64,000 bases of DNA from Streptomyces sp. Sge12. GTDB lineage: Bacteria > Actinomycetota > Actinomycetes > Streptomycetales > Streptomycetaceae. Positions 17,527 through 28,218 of the stretch are shown in pieces. The notes beneath the pieces are model-generated. The model did not search any database and had not been told where the DNA came from. It was given only the letters and a program-made list of their open reading frames with translations. The position numbers were made by a program, and so were the translations under genes. The DNA lies in NCBI RefSeq assembly GCF_002080455.1, contig NZ_CP020555.1, positions 4,208,001 to 4,272,000 on the forward strand. The letters run 5' to 3'. The stretch's first letter is position 1, and each line of letters begins with the position of its first letter.

Positions 17527-19014
17527 ATGGGTGCGGACCAGATCCGGCGTTGGGAGTCAGGTGCGCTCGCGCACGCGGTCAACGACCCCTTCGGACAGGG
17601 CCCCCTGCCCTGGTTCCGGGGCAGCGAGCTCTATTTCGACGACACCGGCCATGTCGTGCCCTGGTACGTGGACCCGGCCGCCGCTGCCGCCGGCACCGGC
17701 CAGATCCCCCGCGCCCGCGGCAACGGCGGCCCCCGCACGGCCGACGACGTGCACCGCCAGATCAAGGGCTTCGCCTCCACCGGCGGAGTGACCCCCGGCG
17801 AGGCCATCGACTTCCACATCACCGTCGACCCGCCCCAGCAGTTCTCCGTCGACGTCTACCGGATCGGCCACTACGGCGGCGACGGAGCCTCCAAGATCAC
17901 CACCAGCCCCCGTCTCTCCGGCATCGTCCAGCCCGCCCCGCTCGCCGCCGACCGCACCGTCTCCTGCCACCACTGGTGGCTGTCCTGGCGCCTCCAGGTC
18001 CCCTCGTACTGGAGCGTCGGCGCGTACGTCGCCGTCCTCACCACCGCCGACGGCTACCGCTCCCACATCCCCTTCACGGTCCGCGACGACCACCCCGCCG
18101 ACTTCCTGCTCCTGCTCCCGGACATCACCTGGCAGGCCTACAACCTCTATCCGGAGGACGGCCGCAGCGGCGCCAGCCTCTACCACGCCTGGGACGAGGA
18201 GGGCCGGCTGCTCGGCGAGCAGGACGCGGCCGTCACCGTCTCCTTCGACCGCCCCTACGCGGGCGCGGGCCTGCCCCTCCACGTCGGCCACGCCTACGAC
18301 TTCATCCGCTGGGCCGAGCGCTACGGCTACGACATCGCCTACGCCGACACCCGCGACCTGCACGCCGGCCGCGTCGACCCCACCCGCTACCGGGGCCTGG
18401 TCTTCCCCGGCCACGACGAGTACTGGTCGGCCCCCATGCGCCGCACCGTGGAGCGCGCCCGCCGGCACGGCACCTCGCTCGTGTTCCTCTCCGCCAACAC
18501 CATGTACTGGCAGGTCGAGCTCGGCCCGTCCCCCTCCGGCGTCGACGACCGGCTCCTCACCTGCCGAAAACGGCGCGGACCGGGCCGCCCCAGCCTGTGG
18601 CGCGAGGTGGACCGCCCGGAGCAGCAGCTGCTCGGCATCCAGTACGCGGGCCGGGTCCCCGAACCCGCCCCCATGATCGTGCGCAACGCCACGCACTGGC
18701 TCTGGGACTCCACCGGCGCCGGCGAGAACGACGAGCTGCCCGGGCTGGTCGCCGGGGAGGCCGACCGCTACTTCCCGCGCACCCAGCTCCCCGAGCACCA
18801 GGACCGGATCCTGCTGGCGCACTCCCCGTACCTCGACAGCGAAGGCCACCGCCGTCACCAGGAGACCTCCCTCTACCGGGCGCCCAGCGGCGCGCTGGTC
18901 TTCGCCTCCGGCACCTTCGCCTGGTCCCCGGCCCTCGACCGCCCGGGCCACGTCGACGAGCGGGTGCAGCGGGCCACGGCCAACCTCCTCGACCGGATCT
19001 GCAAGCGCGACTGA
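17527..19014 (+). CDS. N,N-dimethylformamidase beta subunit-like protein
   Basis: The 495-aa product starts at ATG 17527, six bases after a GGGAGGGGA ribosome-binding site. It matches the family named after the large subunit of N,N-dimethylformamidase: a beta-rich N-terminal part (VTPGEAIDFHITVDPPQQF, DVYRIGHYGG), then a class I amidotransferase-like region (YRGLVFPGHDEYWSAPMR, SLVFLSANTMYWQV). Many actinomycete members have no demonstrated amidase activity and no small alpha subunit; none is encoded nearby. No signal peptide is evident. The true substrate is unknown. It lies in the same direction as purC, but 143 bp separate them. Confidence 0.78.
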   Translation: MGADQIRRWESGALAHAVNDPFGQGPLPWFRGSELYFDDTGHVVPWYVDPAAAAAGTGQIPRARGNGGPRTADDVHRQIKGFASTGGVTPGEAIDFHITVDPPQQFSVDVYRIGHYGGDGASKITTSPRLSGIVQPAPLAADRTVSCHHWWLSWRLQVPSYWSVGAYVAVLTTADGYRSHIPFTVRDDHPADFLLLLPDITWQAYNLYPEDGRSGASLYHAWDEEGRLLGEQDAAVTVSFDRPYAGAGLPLHVGHAYDFIRWAERYGYDIAYADTRDLHAGRVDPTRYRGLVFPGHDEYWSAPMRRTVERARRHGTSLVFLSANTMYWQVELGPSPSGVDDRLLTCRKRRGPGRPSLWREVDRPEQQLLGIQYAGRVPEPAPMIVRNATHWLWDSTGAGENDELPGLVAGEADRYFPRTQLPEHQDRILLAHSPYLDSEGHRRHQETSLYRAPSGALVFASGTFAWSPALDRPGHVDERVQRATANLLDRICKRD

Positions 19015-19157
19015 CCCGCGGCAGGCCCCGCGACCGAACCCGCCACCGCCCCCGGCCGACCCCCCGGCCGACCCGCGGCGCGGACCCCTGTCCGCCGCAG
19101 GGGACACCGGTGCGCGAGAATCAGGGTGCGTTTCATACAGAACCACAGGGAGACCCC

Positions 19158-20063
19158 GTGTCCGGATTCGTCGAAAAGCCCGAGCCGGTTCAGGTTCCGG
19201 GCCTCGTCCACCTCCACACCGGCAAGGTGCGCGACCTCTACCGCGACGAGGACGACCGCCTCGTCATGGTCGCCAGCGACCGCATGTCCGCCTTCGACTG
19301 GGTGCTGCCCACCGAGATCCCGGACAAGGGCCGCGTCCTGACCCAGCTCTCCCTGTGGTGGTTCGACCAGCTCGCGGACCTCGTCCCGAACCACGTCATC
19401 TCCACCGACCTGCCCGCCGGCGCCCCCGCCGACTGGGCCGGCCGCACCCTCGTCTGCCGCAACCTCGACATGGTCCCGGTCGAGTGCGTGGCCCGCGGCT
19501 ACCTCGCCGGCTCCGGCCTCGCCGAGTACAACGAGACCCGTACGGTCTGCGGGCTCGGCCTCCCCGAGGGGCTCGTGGACGGCTCCGAACTGCCCGCCCC
19601 GATCTTCACCCCGGCCGCCAAGGCCGCCGTCGGCGAGCACGACGAGAACGTCTCCTACGAGGAGGTCGCGCGCACCGCCGGCGCCGAGACGGCGGCGCTG
19701 CTGCGCCAGACCACCCTGGCCGTGTACAGCCGCGCCCGGGACATCGCCCGCGAGCGCGGGATCATCCTGGCCGACACCAAGTTCGAGTTCGGTTTCGACC
19801 CGAAGGACGGCACCCTGGTCGCCGCCGACGAGGTGCTGACCCCGGACTCCTCCCGCTTCTGGCCGGCCGACCAGTGGGAGCCGGGCCGCTCGCAGCCCTC
19901 CTTCGACAAGCAGTACGTCCGCGACTGGCTGGCCTCCCCCGAGTCCGGCTGGGACCGCAAGGGCGAGCTCCCGCCGCCGGCCCTGCCGGAGGAGGTCGTC
20001 GCCCGGACCCGCGCCAAGTACATCGAGGCCTTCGAGCGCCTGACCGGCCTGTCCTGGTCGTAG
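19158..20063 (+). CDS. purC: SAICAR synthetase
   Basis: Converts CAIR and aspartate to SAICAR with ATP. It is 301 aa from GTG 19158, with AGGGAGA upstream. Family motifs are HTGKVRDLY near the N-terminus, SDRMSAFDWVLPTEIPDKG, VECVARGYLAGSG, ILADTKFEFGFD and DKQYVRDWL. It is monocistronic and ends in a strong G+C hairpin at 20071-20106. Confidence 0.97.
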   Translation: MSGFVEKPEPVQVPGLVHLHTGKVRDLYRDEDDRLVMVASDRMSAFDWVLPTEIPDKGRVLTQLSLWWFDQLADLVPNHVISTDLPAGAPADWAGRTLVCRNLDMVPVECVARGYLAGSGLAEYNETRTVCGLGLPEGLVDGSELPAPIFTPAAKAAVGEHDENVSYEEVARTAGAETAALLRQTTLAVYSRARDIARERGIILADTKFEFGFDPKDGTLVAADEVLTPDSSRFWPADQWEPGRSQPSFDKQYVRDWLASPESGWDRKGELPPPALPEEVVARTRAKYIEAFERLTGLSWS

Positions 20064-20070
20064 GTACGAG

Positions 20071-20106
20071 AGAAGCCCCCCCGGTCCGAGGACCGGGGGG
20101 GCTTCT
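20071..20106. terminator. Terminator after purC, facing tRNA-Gly
   Basis: A 16-bp perfect inverted repeat (20071-20086 with 20091-20106) sits between purC and the convergent tRNA-Gly gene and probably serves both. Confidence 0.85.
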
Positions 20107-20115
20107 TCGTTACAG

Positions 20116-20188
<73 letters not shown>

Positions 20189-20212
20189 AGGTGCGCCGTA
20201 ACGCGAGAACTA

Positions 20213-20824
20213 CTATACCCAACCTCGCTCGCGTGCGAGACGCACTGCCGTGTGCCGGTTCTCCGCACCCAGCTTCGTCGCGGCCGACGACAAGTAGTTC
20301 CGTACCGTCCCCTGCGACAGCGAGGCCCGCTCGGCGATCTCCGCGATCGGTGCCCCGTCCGCCGCGAGTTCCAGCACCTCCGCCTCCCGCGCGGTCAGCG
20401 GCGAGTCCCCCGCACTGATCGCGTCGGCCGCCAACTCCGGGTCCACGTAGCGGCCTCCGGCGTGCACGGTGCGGATCAGTTCGGCCAGCCGCTGCGCCGA
20501 GACCGTCTTCGGGGCGAAGGCCCGCACCCCCGCCGCGAGGGCCCTCTTCAGGTGCCCCGGACGGCCGTGGCTGGTCACGATCATGGTCCGGCAGCCCGGC
20601 AGTTCGGCCCGCAGCGATGTGGCGACACTCACACCGTCCGCCCCCGGCATCTGCAGGTCCAGCACCGCCACGTCCGGCCGGTGCGCCCGGGCCATCGCCA
20701 GCGCCTCGGGCCCCGAAGCCGCCTCCGCCACGACGAGCAGGTCGTCCTCCAGCGCGAGCAGCGCGGCCAATGCGCCCCGGATCAGGTGCTCGTCATCGGC
20801 GAGCAGTACGCGTACGGGGCTCAC
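20213..20824 (-). CDS. NarL/LuxR-type response regulator
   Basis: 203 aa from GTG 20824. The receiver domain holds the acidic pair D10-D11 and phospho-acceptor D56 in AVLDLQMPGADG. The C-terminal LuxR-type helix-turn-helix is LTAREAEVLELAADG to SQGTVRNYLSSAATKLG. Its start overlaps the histidine kinase stop (GTGA), so kinase and regulator are made together. With the two ABC genes upstream it forms a four-gene operon, and it most likely controls that exporter. Confidence 0.92.
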   Translation of the reverse strand: MSPVRVLLADDEHLIRGALAALLALEDDLLVVAEAASGPEALAMARAHRPDVAVLDLQMPGADGVSVATSLRAELPGCRTMIVTSHGRPGHLKRALAAGVRAFAPKTVSAQRLAELIRTVHAGGRYVDPELAADAISAGDSPLTAREAEVLELAADGAPIAEIAERASLSQGTVRNYLSSAATKLGAENRHTAVRLARERGWV

Positions 20825-22068
20825 GCCCGCACCTCCAGTTCTTGCAGTCGTCGGTTCGGGATCTCCGCCCGCAGCCGGAACCGGCCGTCGCCGACCAGGC
20901 CCGCCTGCAACGTCCCGTCCAGGGCCGCGAGTCGCTCCCGCAGCCCGGCCAGCCCCGAGCCGGGCGGCCCGGCGGGGGTCTCGGGCGCCCCGTCGTTCTC
21001 CACCAGCAGGGTCACGGAGCCCGTCTCCGCGGCGGTCAGCCGGATCAGGCAGCGGTGCGCGTCCCCGTGCCGCAGGATGTTCGTGGTCGCCTCGCGCACC
21101 ACCCAGCCCAGGGCCGACTGGACCTCGGCGGGCAGCTCGGGCCTGCGACCGGCCCCGAAGTCGACGCGGCAGTCCATTCCGGCCGCGCTGAGCACGCCGC
21201 GCGCGCCCTCCAGCTCCACGGCGAGGTCCGCCTCGCGGTAGCCGCGCACCACGTCCCGTACCTCGCGCTGGGACTCCTGGGCGATCCGCTGCACCTCGAC
21301 CATCTGCTCCACCGCCTCCGGCCGTTCGCGCCGGGCCAGCTGTATCGCCAGCTCGCTCTTGAGCGCGATCACCGCCAGGTTGCGGCCCATCACGTCGTGC
21401 AGGTCGCGGCCGAACCGCAGCCGCTCCTCCGCCACCGCGAGCCGCGCCTGGACCTCGCGGGAGTGGTCGAGCTCGTAGACGGTGGTCAGCAGCCAGGCCG
21501 AGAACCCGCAGGTGGCGCCGAAGAACACGCTGCCCAGCAGCACGCCGACGGCGTACCCGAGGGCGGTCGCGGCCGGAACGCCGAAGCCGAGTGCGGACAG
21601 TCCCGTGCCGACGGCCGCGGCGGCCACGATGAACCACATCCGCCGCACCGACCTCAGGCACAGGACGAGCGATCCGGACGTGAACCAGGTCAGTCCCGCC
21701 ACCAGGGTCGGTGCGACGGCCGGCTGGGTGATGTGGCCCGTCGCCCGGAGCGTGAGGACGGCCAGGATGCACGCCGCCGTCATGACGGCGGTGGCGATCG
21801 CCAGCCGGGTGGGGCGTTCGCGCCGTCCCACCACCCAGTGCAGCGCCTTGGAGGTGAGCACCCCGCACAGCACGGCGTGGGCGCACATCATCAGGAGCAG
21901 CGAGAGGGGCGCCACCAGGGAGGTCCGGTCCGCGGCCGCGGCGGCTATGGGCGTCAGCGCGAAGGACAGGACCTCCAGGAACACGAAGAGATAGAACGAC
22001 CCCCGTGTGTACAGCTCGATCTTTCCCGCACTGCTGCGGTTCTTCCACCACCCGGTCATCTTCGACAC
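20821..22068 (-). CDS. NarL-partner sensor histidine kinase (HisKA_3)
   Basis: About 415 aa from GTG 22068 (alternative ATG 22059). The N-terminal half carries about six membrane helices with short loops, so the signal may lie within the membrane. The dimerisation motif FGRDLHDVMGRNLAVIALKS contains the phosphorylated His, and the ATPase domain has the N box REATTNILRH and G box GSGLAGLRERL. This intramembrane-sensing type often pairs with DrrA/DrrB-type exporters, which here lie 22 bp upstream in the same operon. Confidence 0.92.
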   Translation of the reverse strand: MSKMTGWWKNRSSAGKIELYTRGSFYLFVFLEVLSFALTPIAAAAADRTSLVAPLSLLLMMCAHAVLCGVLTSKALHWVVGRRERPTRLAIATAVMTAACILAVLTLRATGHITQPAVAPTLVAGLTWFTSGSLVLCLRSVRRMWFIVAAAAVGTGLSALGFGVPAATALGYAVGVLLGSVFFGATCGFSAWLLTTVYELDHSREVQARLAVAEERLRFGRDLHDVMGRNLAVIALKSELAIQLARRERPEAVEQMVEVQRIAQESQREVRDVVRGYREADLAVELEGARGVLSAAGMDCRVDFGAGRRPELPAEVQSALGWVVREATTNILRHGDAHRCLIRLTAAETGSVTLLVENDGAPETPAGPPGSGLAGLRERLAALDGTLQAGLVGDGRFRLRAEIPNRRLQELEVRA

Positions 22069-22090
22069 GGTCCCCGTCCCCCGACTTGCC

Positions 22091-22852
22091 CTACCGGCGC
22101 GGTTCCCAGCGGAACCACCGCTGAACAGCAAACACGGTGTTGACCGTCCAGGCCAGCGTGACCAGGCAGGCCTGCACCAGGTCGGCGTCCCCCGCCCCGC
22201 TCCACCCGGCCCGTACGAGGGTCATCACTCCGCTCAGCGGCAGCAGTTCGCACAGCGAGGCCACCGGGTCCGGCAGTGCGTCCGCCGGGACGAACAGCCC
22301 CGAGCCCAGCACGGTCGCCAGGAACAGCGGCAGCGTGGTGAGGCCCGCGGTCTCCACGGTGCGGGTGACGGAGCTGGTCAGCGCGGACAGCCCGGCGAGC
22401 AGCACGATGCCGGCGAGGACGGCCGCCACGAGCAGCAGCGGGTTGCGCGGCATGCGCACGTCCAGGACGGCGGCTCCCGCCACGGCGAGGACGGCGATCT
22501 GCCCGAGCGCCAGGACGGCGGCCGGCAGGGCGGTGCCGACGAGGATCTCCAGGTCGGTCGCCTCGCCGGTCCGCAGCCGCTTCAGGACGAGCTCCTCGCG
22601 GCGGGCGACGTAGGCGGAGACCAGGTTCATGTGCACGACGAGGATCAGCACCATGCCGATCCCGCCGGTCAGGGTGGCTTCGCCGAGCGCCTCGGCGCCC
22701 TCGGCCCCGGTCGCGGAGGAGCGCAGGACGAACACCATCAGCAGGGGCATCAGGACGGCCAGGGAGAGGGCGGCCCGGTTGCGCACCAGCAGGGTGACCT
22801 CGGTGCGGCCGAGGGCGGCGAGCCGCCCGGGGTTCAGCAGGAGCGCGTTCAT
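22091..22852 (-). CDS. ABC-2 type transporter permease (DrrB-like)
   Basis: 253 aa from ATG 22852, which overlaps the ATPase gene's TGA. Six membrane helices are expected; SLAVLMPLLMVFVL, GGIGMVLILVVHMNLVSAYV and LLLVAAVLAGIVLLAGLSAL are clear. It is the membrane half of a two-gene exporter with the ATPase at 22849-23805. Substrate unknown; DrrAB-type systems expel hydrophobic drugs or lipids. Confidence 0.9.
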   Translation of the reverse strand: MNALLLNPGRLAALGRTEVTLLVRNRAALSLAVLMPLLMVFVLRSSATGAEGAEALGEATLTGGIGMVLILVVHMNLVSAYVARREELVLKRLRTGEATDLEILVGTALPAAVLALGQIAVLAVAGAAVLDVRMPRNPLLLVAAVLAGIVLLAGLSALTSSVTRTVETAGLTTLPLFLATVLGSGLFVPADALPDPVASLCELLPLSGVMTLVRAGWSGAGDADLVQACLVTLAWTVNTVFAVQRWFRWEPRR

Positions 22853-23805
22853 CGGGGGGTCCCCGCCTTCGTGTCCTCGGTACGGGCGCCGTCGGCTGCG
22901 GTGCGGCGGCGGTTCTCCGCGATCTCCAGGAAGGCCTCCTCCAGGGAGGCGGACCGGGCGTCGAGCCCGATCAGTTGTGCGCCGCACTCCCGGGCCCAGC
23001 CCAGCAGTTCGGTCAGGTCGGCCTGGAGGTCGTGGGTACGGATCTCCACGCGCTGCCCGTAGGCCGCCGCGCGCAGCGCCAGCGGGAGCCGGGCCGCGGG
23101 CACCCCGGCCGGCAGAGTGAAGCGGATCCGGGCCGGGCGGGTGGCGGTCACCTCGGCGGGGCTGCCGGACAGGACGAGTTCCCCCTCGTGGAGGATCGCG
23201 AGGCGGTCCGCGAGCTCCTCGGCCTCCTCCAGGTAGTGCGTGGTCAGCAGCACGGTCGTGCCCTGCGCGCGCAGTTCCCGTACCAGGGCCCAGGTGTCCC
23301 GGCGTCCTTCCGGGTCCATTCCGGTGGTCGGTTCGTCCAGGAAGAGCACCTCGGGGCGGCCCAGCAGGGCCAGGGCGAGGTCCAGCCGCCGCCGTTCACC
23401 GCCGGACAGCTGCTTGACGCGTACGGAGGACCGCGCGGCCAGGCCGACCAGTTCCAGCACCTCCGCCACCGGGCGGGCGCCGCTGGTGACGCCGCCCCAC
23501 ATCCGGACGGTCTCGCCGACCGACAGGTCGGAGGGGAAGCCGCCCTCCTGGAGCATGACGCCGGTGCGCGGGCGGACCTCGGCCCGCTGCCCGTACGGAT
23601 CGAGCCCGAAGACGCGGACCTGCCCCCCGGTCGGCGCGGCCAGTCCCTCCAGCAGCTCGACGGTGGAGGTCTTGCCCGCGCCGTTGGTGCCGAGCAGGGC
23701 GAAGATCTCGCCCCGGGCCACGGAGAAGGAGACGCCCCGTACGGCCTCGAACCCTCCCGCATAGCCGCGGCGCACGCCCTCGGCTTCGATCACGGTGTCA
23801 GTCAT
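22849..23805 (-). CDS. ABC transporter ATP-binding protein (DrrA-like)
   Basis: 318 aa. Walker A GTNGAGKT lies at 39-46, the signature LSGGERRRLDLALALLG follows, and Walker B is LFLDEPTTGMDP. The C-terminal extension after about residue 215 is that of the DrrA/CcmA-type exporters. It is first gene of the exporter/two-component operon. The layout (exporter, sensor kinase, regulator) suggests inducible drug or envelope-stress export; the inducer cannot be read from sequence. Confidence 0.93.
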   Translation of the reverse strand: MTDTVIEAEGVRRGYAGGFEAVRGVSFSVARGEIFALLGTNGAGKTSTVELLEGLAAPTGGQVRVFGLDPYGQRAEVRPRTGVMLQEGGFPSDLSVGETVRMWGGVTSGARPVAEVLELVGLAARSSVRVKQLSGGERRRLDLALALLGRPEVLFLDEPTTGMDPEGRRDTWALVRELRAQGTTVLLTTHYLEEAEELADRLAILHEGELVLSGSPAEVTATRPARIRFTLPAGVPAARLPLALRAAAYGQRVEIRTHDLQADLTELLGWARECGAQLIGLDARSASLEEAFLEIAENRRRTAADGARTEDTKAGTPR

Positions 23806-23920
23806 GGTTCAAGGCTCGCGGCGCCGGGGCCGGCCGGGCAGTGCGCGCTGTCACCCCCGCCGATGACATTTGTCAGGGGGCCGCGGGGACAGCGGCGCGG
23901 GAACACGAAGACGGGAACAC

Positions 23921-23957
23921 GAAGAAGGCCCCGATCGCAATGATCGGGGCCTTCTTC
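23921..23957 (-). terminator. Terminator of tRNA-Gly copy 2
   Basis: GAAGAAGGCCCCGATC pairs with GATCGGGGCCTTCTTC immediately downstream of the minus-strand tRNA gene. Confidence 0.8.
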
Positions 23958-23963
23958 ATACAG

Positions 23964-24036
<73 letters not shown>

Positions 24037-24114
24037 ATGCCCTGCACGCATTGCCGTGAGGCGATGCGTGCATCACTCTACCCGATCCACAGCAGTGGTC
24101 AGGAAGTGATGCAG

Positions 24115-24186
24115 AGCGGGTGACAGGGATCGCACACTGCGCCTTCCCTCTGGAAGAGGGATGTTCTGCTACTGAACTACACCCGC
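24115..24186 (-). tRNA. tRNA-Gly-like gene (anticodon UCC) with aberrant D and T arms
   Basis: A cloverleaf of 72 nt. The acceptor stem GCGGGTG/CACCCGC is perfect, the D stem GTTC/GAAC is intact, the anticodon stem TCCCT/AGGGA is intact with loop CTTCCAG (anticodon UCC), and the discriminator is T. Two features are abnormal. The D loop AGTAGCA has A at position 18 instead of G, and the T loop TGCGATC has G at 55 instead of U. The T stem CAGTG/CCTGT keeps only one Watson-Crick pair plus one wobble pair. It is either a decayed pseudogene or a tRNA-Gly kept for a non-ribosomal use. It sits upstream of tRNA-Gly(GCC) copy 2. Confidence 0.75.
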
Positions 24187-24274
24187 ACGACCTCGGAGGC
24201 TTTGACCTGCGGCCTGGCCCCTTGGCGTGATCCACACACTAGCCGACGGATGGGGGTGCATGGCAAATCGACGC

Positions 24275-24592
24275 TCAGTGGGCCGCGTTGTAGGCCTCGT
24301 AGATCTTCTTGGGGATGCGGCCGCGCGGCGGCACCTCGTACTGGTTCGACCGGGCCCAGGCGCGGACGACCGCCGGGTCGGGGGCGACGGAGGTGTGCTT
24401 GTAGGCCTTCCCCGAGCGGGACTGGCGACGGCCGGCGGCCACGAAGGGGGCCAGCCCCTTACGCAGTTTCTTTGCGTTCGCCACATTGAGGTCGATCTCG
24501 TACGACTTACCGTCCAGAGCGAACACGACCGTTTCCGCCGCTTCTCCGCCATCGATGTCGTCGGAGAGCGTGACTACTACGCGCTGCGCCAC
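24275..24592 (-). CDS. Lsr2 family nucleoid protein (LsrL-like)
   Basis: 105 aa from GTG 24592. Lsr2 proteins oligomerise through the N-terminal domain and silence AT-rich, often foreign, DNA. Seen here are the N-terminal VAQRVVVTLSDDIDGGEA and DGKSYEIDLN, and the C-terminal DNA-binding helices RAWARSNQYEVPPRGRIPKK with the minor-groove RGR motif. Streptomyces carry two or more paralogues. The position beside purS matches, from memory, the second one (LsrL), not the main Lsr2. The upstream spacer is among the least GC-rich DNA of the window, which would suit autoregulation. Confidence 0.9.
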   Translation of the reverse strand: MAQRVVVTLSDDIDGGEAAETVVFALDGKSYEIDLNVANAKKLRKGLAPFVAAGRRQSRSGKAYKHTSVAPDPAVVRAWARSNQYEVPPRGRIPKKIYEAYNAAH

Positions 24593-24920
24593 GGATATCG
24601 GTCCCTTCGTGCGACGTCGCCACCCGCATGACGTGCGGTGATGTCGCCTGTGTGGATGTTTCGGGGCAATGCAACTTTCATCCGGAATCCGGAGTGATTC
24701 CTTTGTACCTCGATTCCCATTGCATTGCGAAGCCCAGTTAATTCTCTCCGCGTGTCCCGCCGCAATGCCGGGCGCGTGGTTTTCCGGGGGATTTTGCGAA
24801 GCGTTGGTGAAGCCGAAACGGCCCGGTGATCGCGGCCCCGGCATATCTATGCGCGTAGAAATTTTGGCCGGGTACGCTGATGGAACCGCCTTCGCACCAA
24901 CCACCACACGGGAGTGCCCG
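24593..24920. other. Divergent lsrL-purS regulatory region
   Basis: A 328-bp spacer of low GC. It contains a 9-bp inverted repeat, GCAATGCAA (24666-24674) with TTGCATTGC (24720-24728), and inside it the near-palindrome TCCGGAATCCGGA. A -10-like TACGCT (24873-24878) lies 43 bp before purS. No gene is seen. Confidence 0.5.
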
Positions 24921-25166
24921 ATGGCACGCGTCGTAGTCGACGTCATGCTCAAGCCGGAGATCCTCGACCCCCAGGGCCAGGCGGTGCAGCGTGCACTGCC
25001 GCGCCTGGGCTTCGAGGGGATCGCCGACGTCCGCCAGGGGAAGCGCTTCGAGCTCGAGGTGGAGGGACCGGTCGACCAGGCCGCCCTCGACCGCATCCAC
25101 AAGATGGCCGAAACGTTCCTCGCCAACACCGTCATCGAAGACTTCACCGTGAAGGTCGAGGCCTGA
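24921..25166 (+). CDS. purS: FGAM synthase subunit PurS
   Basis: 81 aa, the small subunit that bridges PurQ and PurL in the three-part FGAM synthase. It opens [19 protein letters not shown] and contains [10 protein letters not shown] and FELEVEG, the family pattern. The start is ATG 24921 with GGGAG seven bases ahead. First gene of the purS-purQ-purL operon; only two bases separate it from purQ. Confidence 0.96.
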   Translation: MARVVVDVMLKPEILDPQGQAVQRALPRLGFEGIADVRQGKRFELEVEGPVDQAALDRIHKMAETFLANTVIEDFTVKVEA

Positions 25167-25168
25167 CG

Positions 25169-25845
25169 GTGACCACTCGCATCGGAGTCGTCACGTTCCC
25201 CGGAACGCTCGACGACCGTGACTCGCTGCGCGCCGTCCGCCTCGCGGGGGCCGAGCCGGTCTCGCTGTGGCACCGCGACAAGGACCTGCACCAGGTCGAC
25301 GCGGTCGTCCTCGCGGGCGGCTTCTCCTACGGGGACTACCTGCGCGCCGGGGCCATCTCCCGCTTCTCGCCGGTGATGGAGACCATCATCGAGCAGGCCA
25401 GGGGCGGCATGCCCGTCCTGGGCATCTGCAACGGCTTCCAGGTCCTCACCGAGGCCCACCTGCTGCCGGGGGCGATGCTCCGGAACAACCACCTGCACTT
25501 CATCTGCCGCGACCAGAAGCTGCGGGTGGAGAACGCGGAGACCGCGTGGACCGGCGACTACACCGCCGGCCAGGAGATCTCCGTACCGCTCAAGAACATG
25601 GACGGCCGCTACACCGCCGACGAGCGCACGCTCGACGAGCTGGAGGCCGAAGGCAGGGTGGCCTTCCGCTACCTGGACGGCAACCCGAACGGCTCGCTGC
25701 GCGACATCGCCGGCATCACCAACGCCGCGGGCAACATCGTCGGCCTCATGCCGCACCCCGAGCACGCGGTCGAGCCGCTGATCGGGACCGGCCGCACCGA
25801 CGGCCTCCCGTTCTTCACGTCGGTCCTGAAGAAGCTGGTTTCCGC

Positions 25846-25849
<4 letters not shown>
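25169..25849 (+). CDS. purQ: FGAM synthase glutaminase subunit PurQ
   Basis: 226 aa from GTG 25169. A class I glutamine amidotransferase that delivers ammonia to PurL. The nucleophile Cys87 is in LGICNGFQ, with His196 and Glu198 in PHPEH. Expected N-terminal motifs [12 protein letters not shown] and [13 protein letters not shown] are present. The stop overlaps the purL start (ATGA), ensuring balanced synthesis. Confidence 0.97.
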
Positions 25850-28095
<2,246 letters not shown>

Positions 28096-28112
28096 TCCCG
28101 CCGTAGCCCGTA

Positions 28113-28145
28113 CGAGGCCCCGTCCACTCCGTGGGCGGGGCCTCG
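28113..28145 (+). terminator. Terminator of the purSQL operon
   Basis: A 15-bp perfect inverted repeat (28113-28127 with 28131-28145) with a three-base loop. Confidence 0.8.
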
Positions 28146-28206
28146 GCATGCCGTCCGCCGGCGGTCCGCCGCGCGGCGCGGCCGCGCGGAGCCGACGCCG
28201 CCCGGA

Positions 28207-28212
28207 TAGGGT
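28207..28212 (+). promoter_or_regulatory. -10 hexamer of the 28219 gene (leaderless type)
   Basis: TAGGGT lies six bases before the ATG at 28219 and no ribosome-binding site is seen. Confidence 0.45.
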
Positions 28213-28218
28213 CACCGC

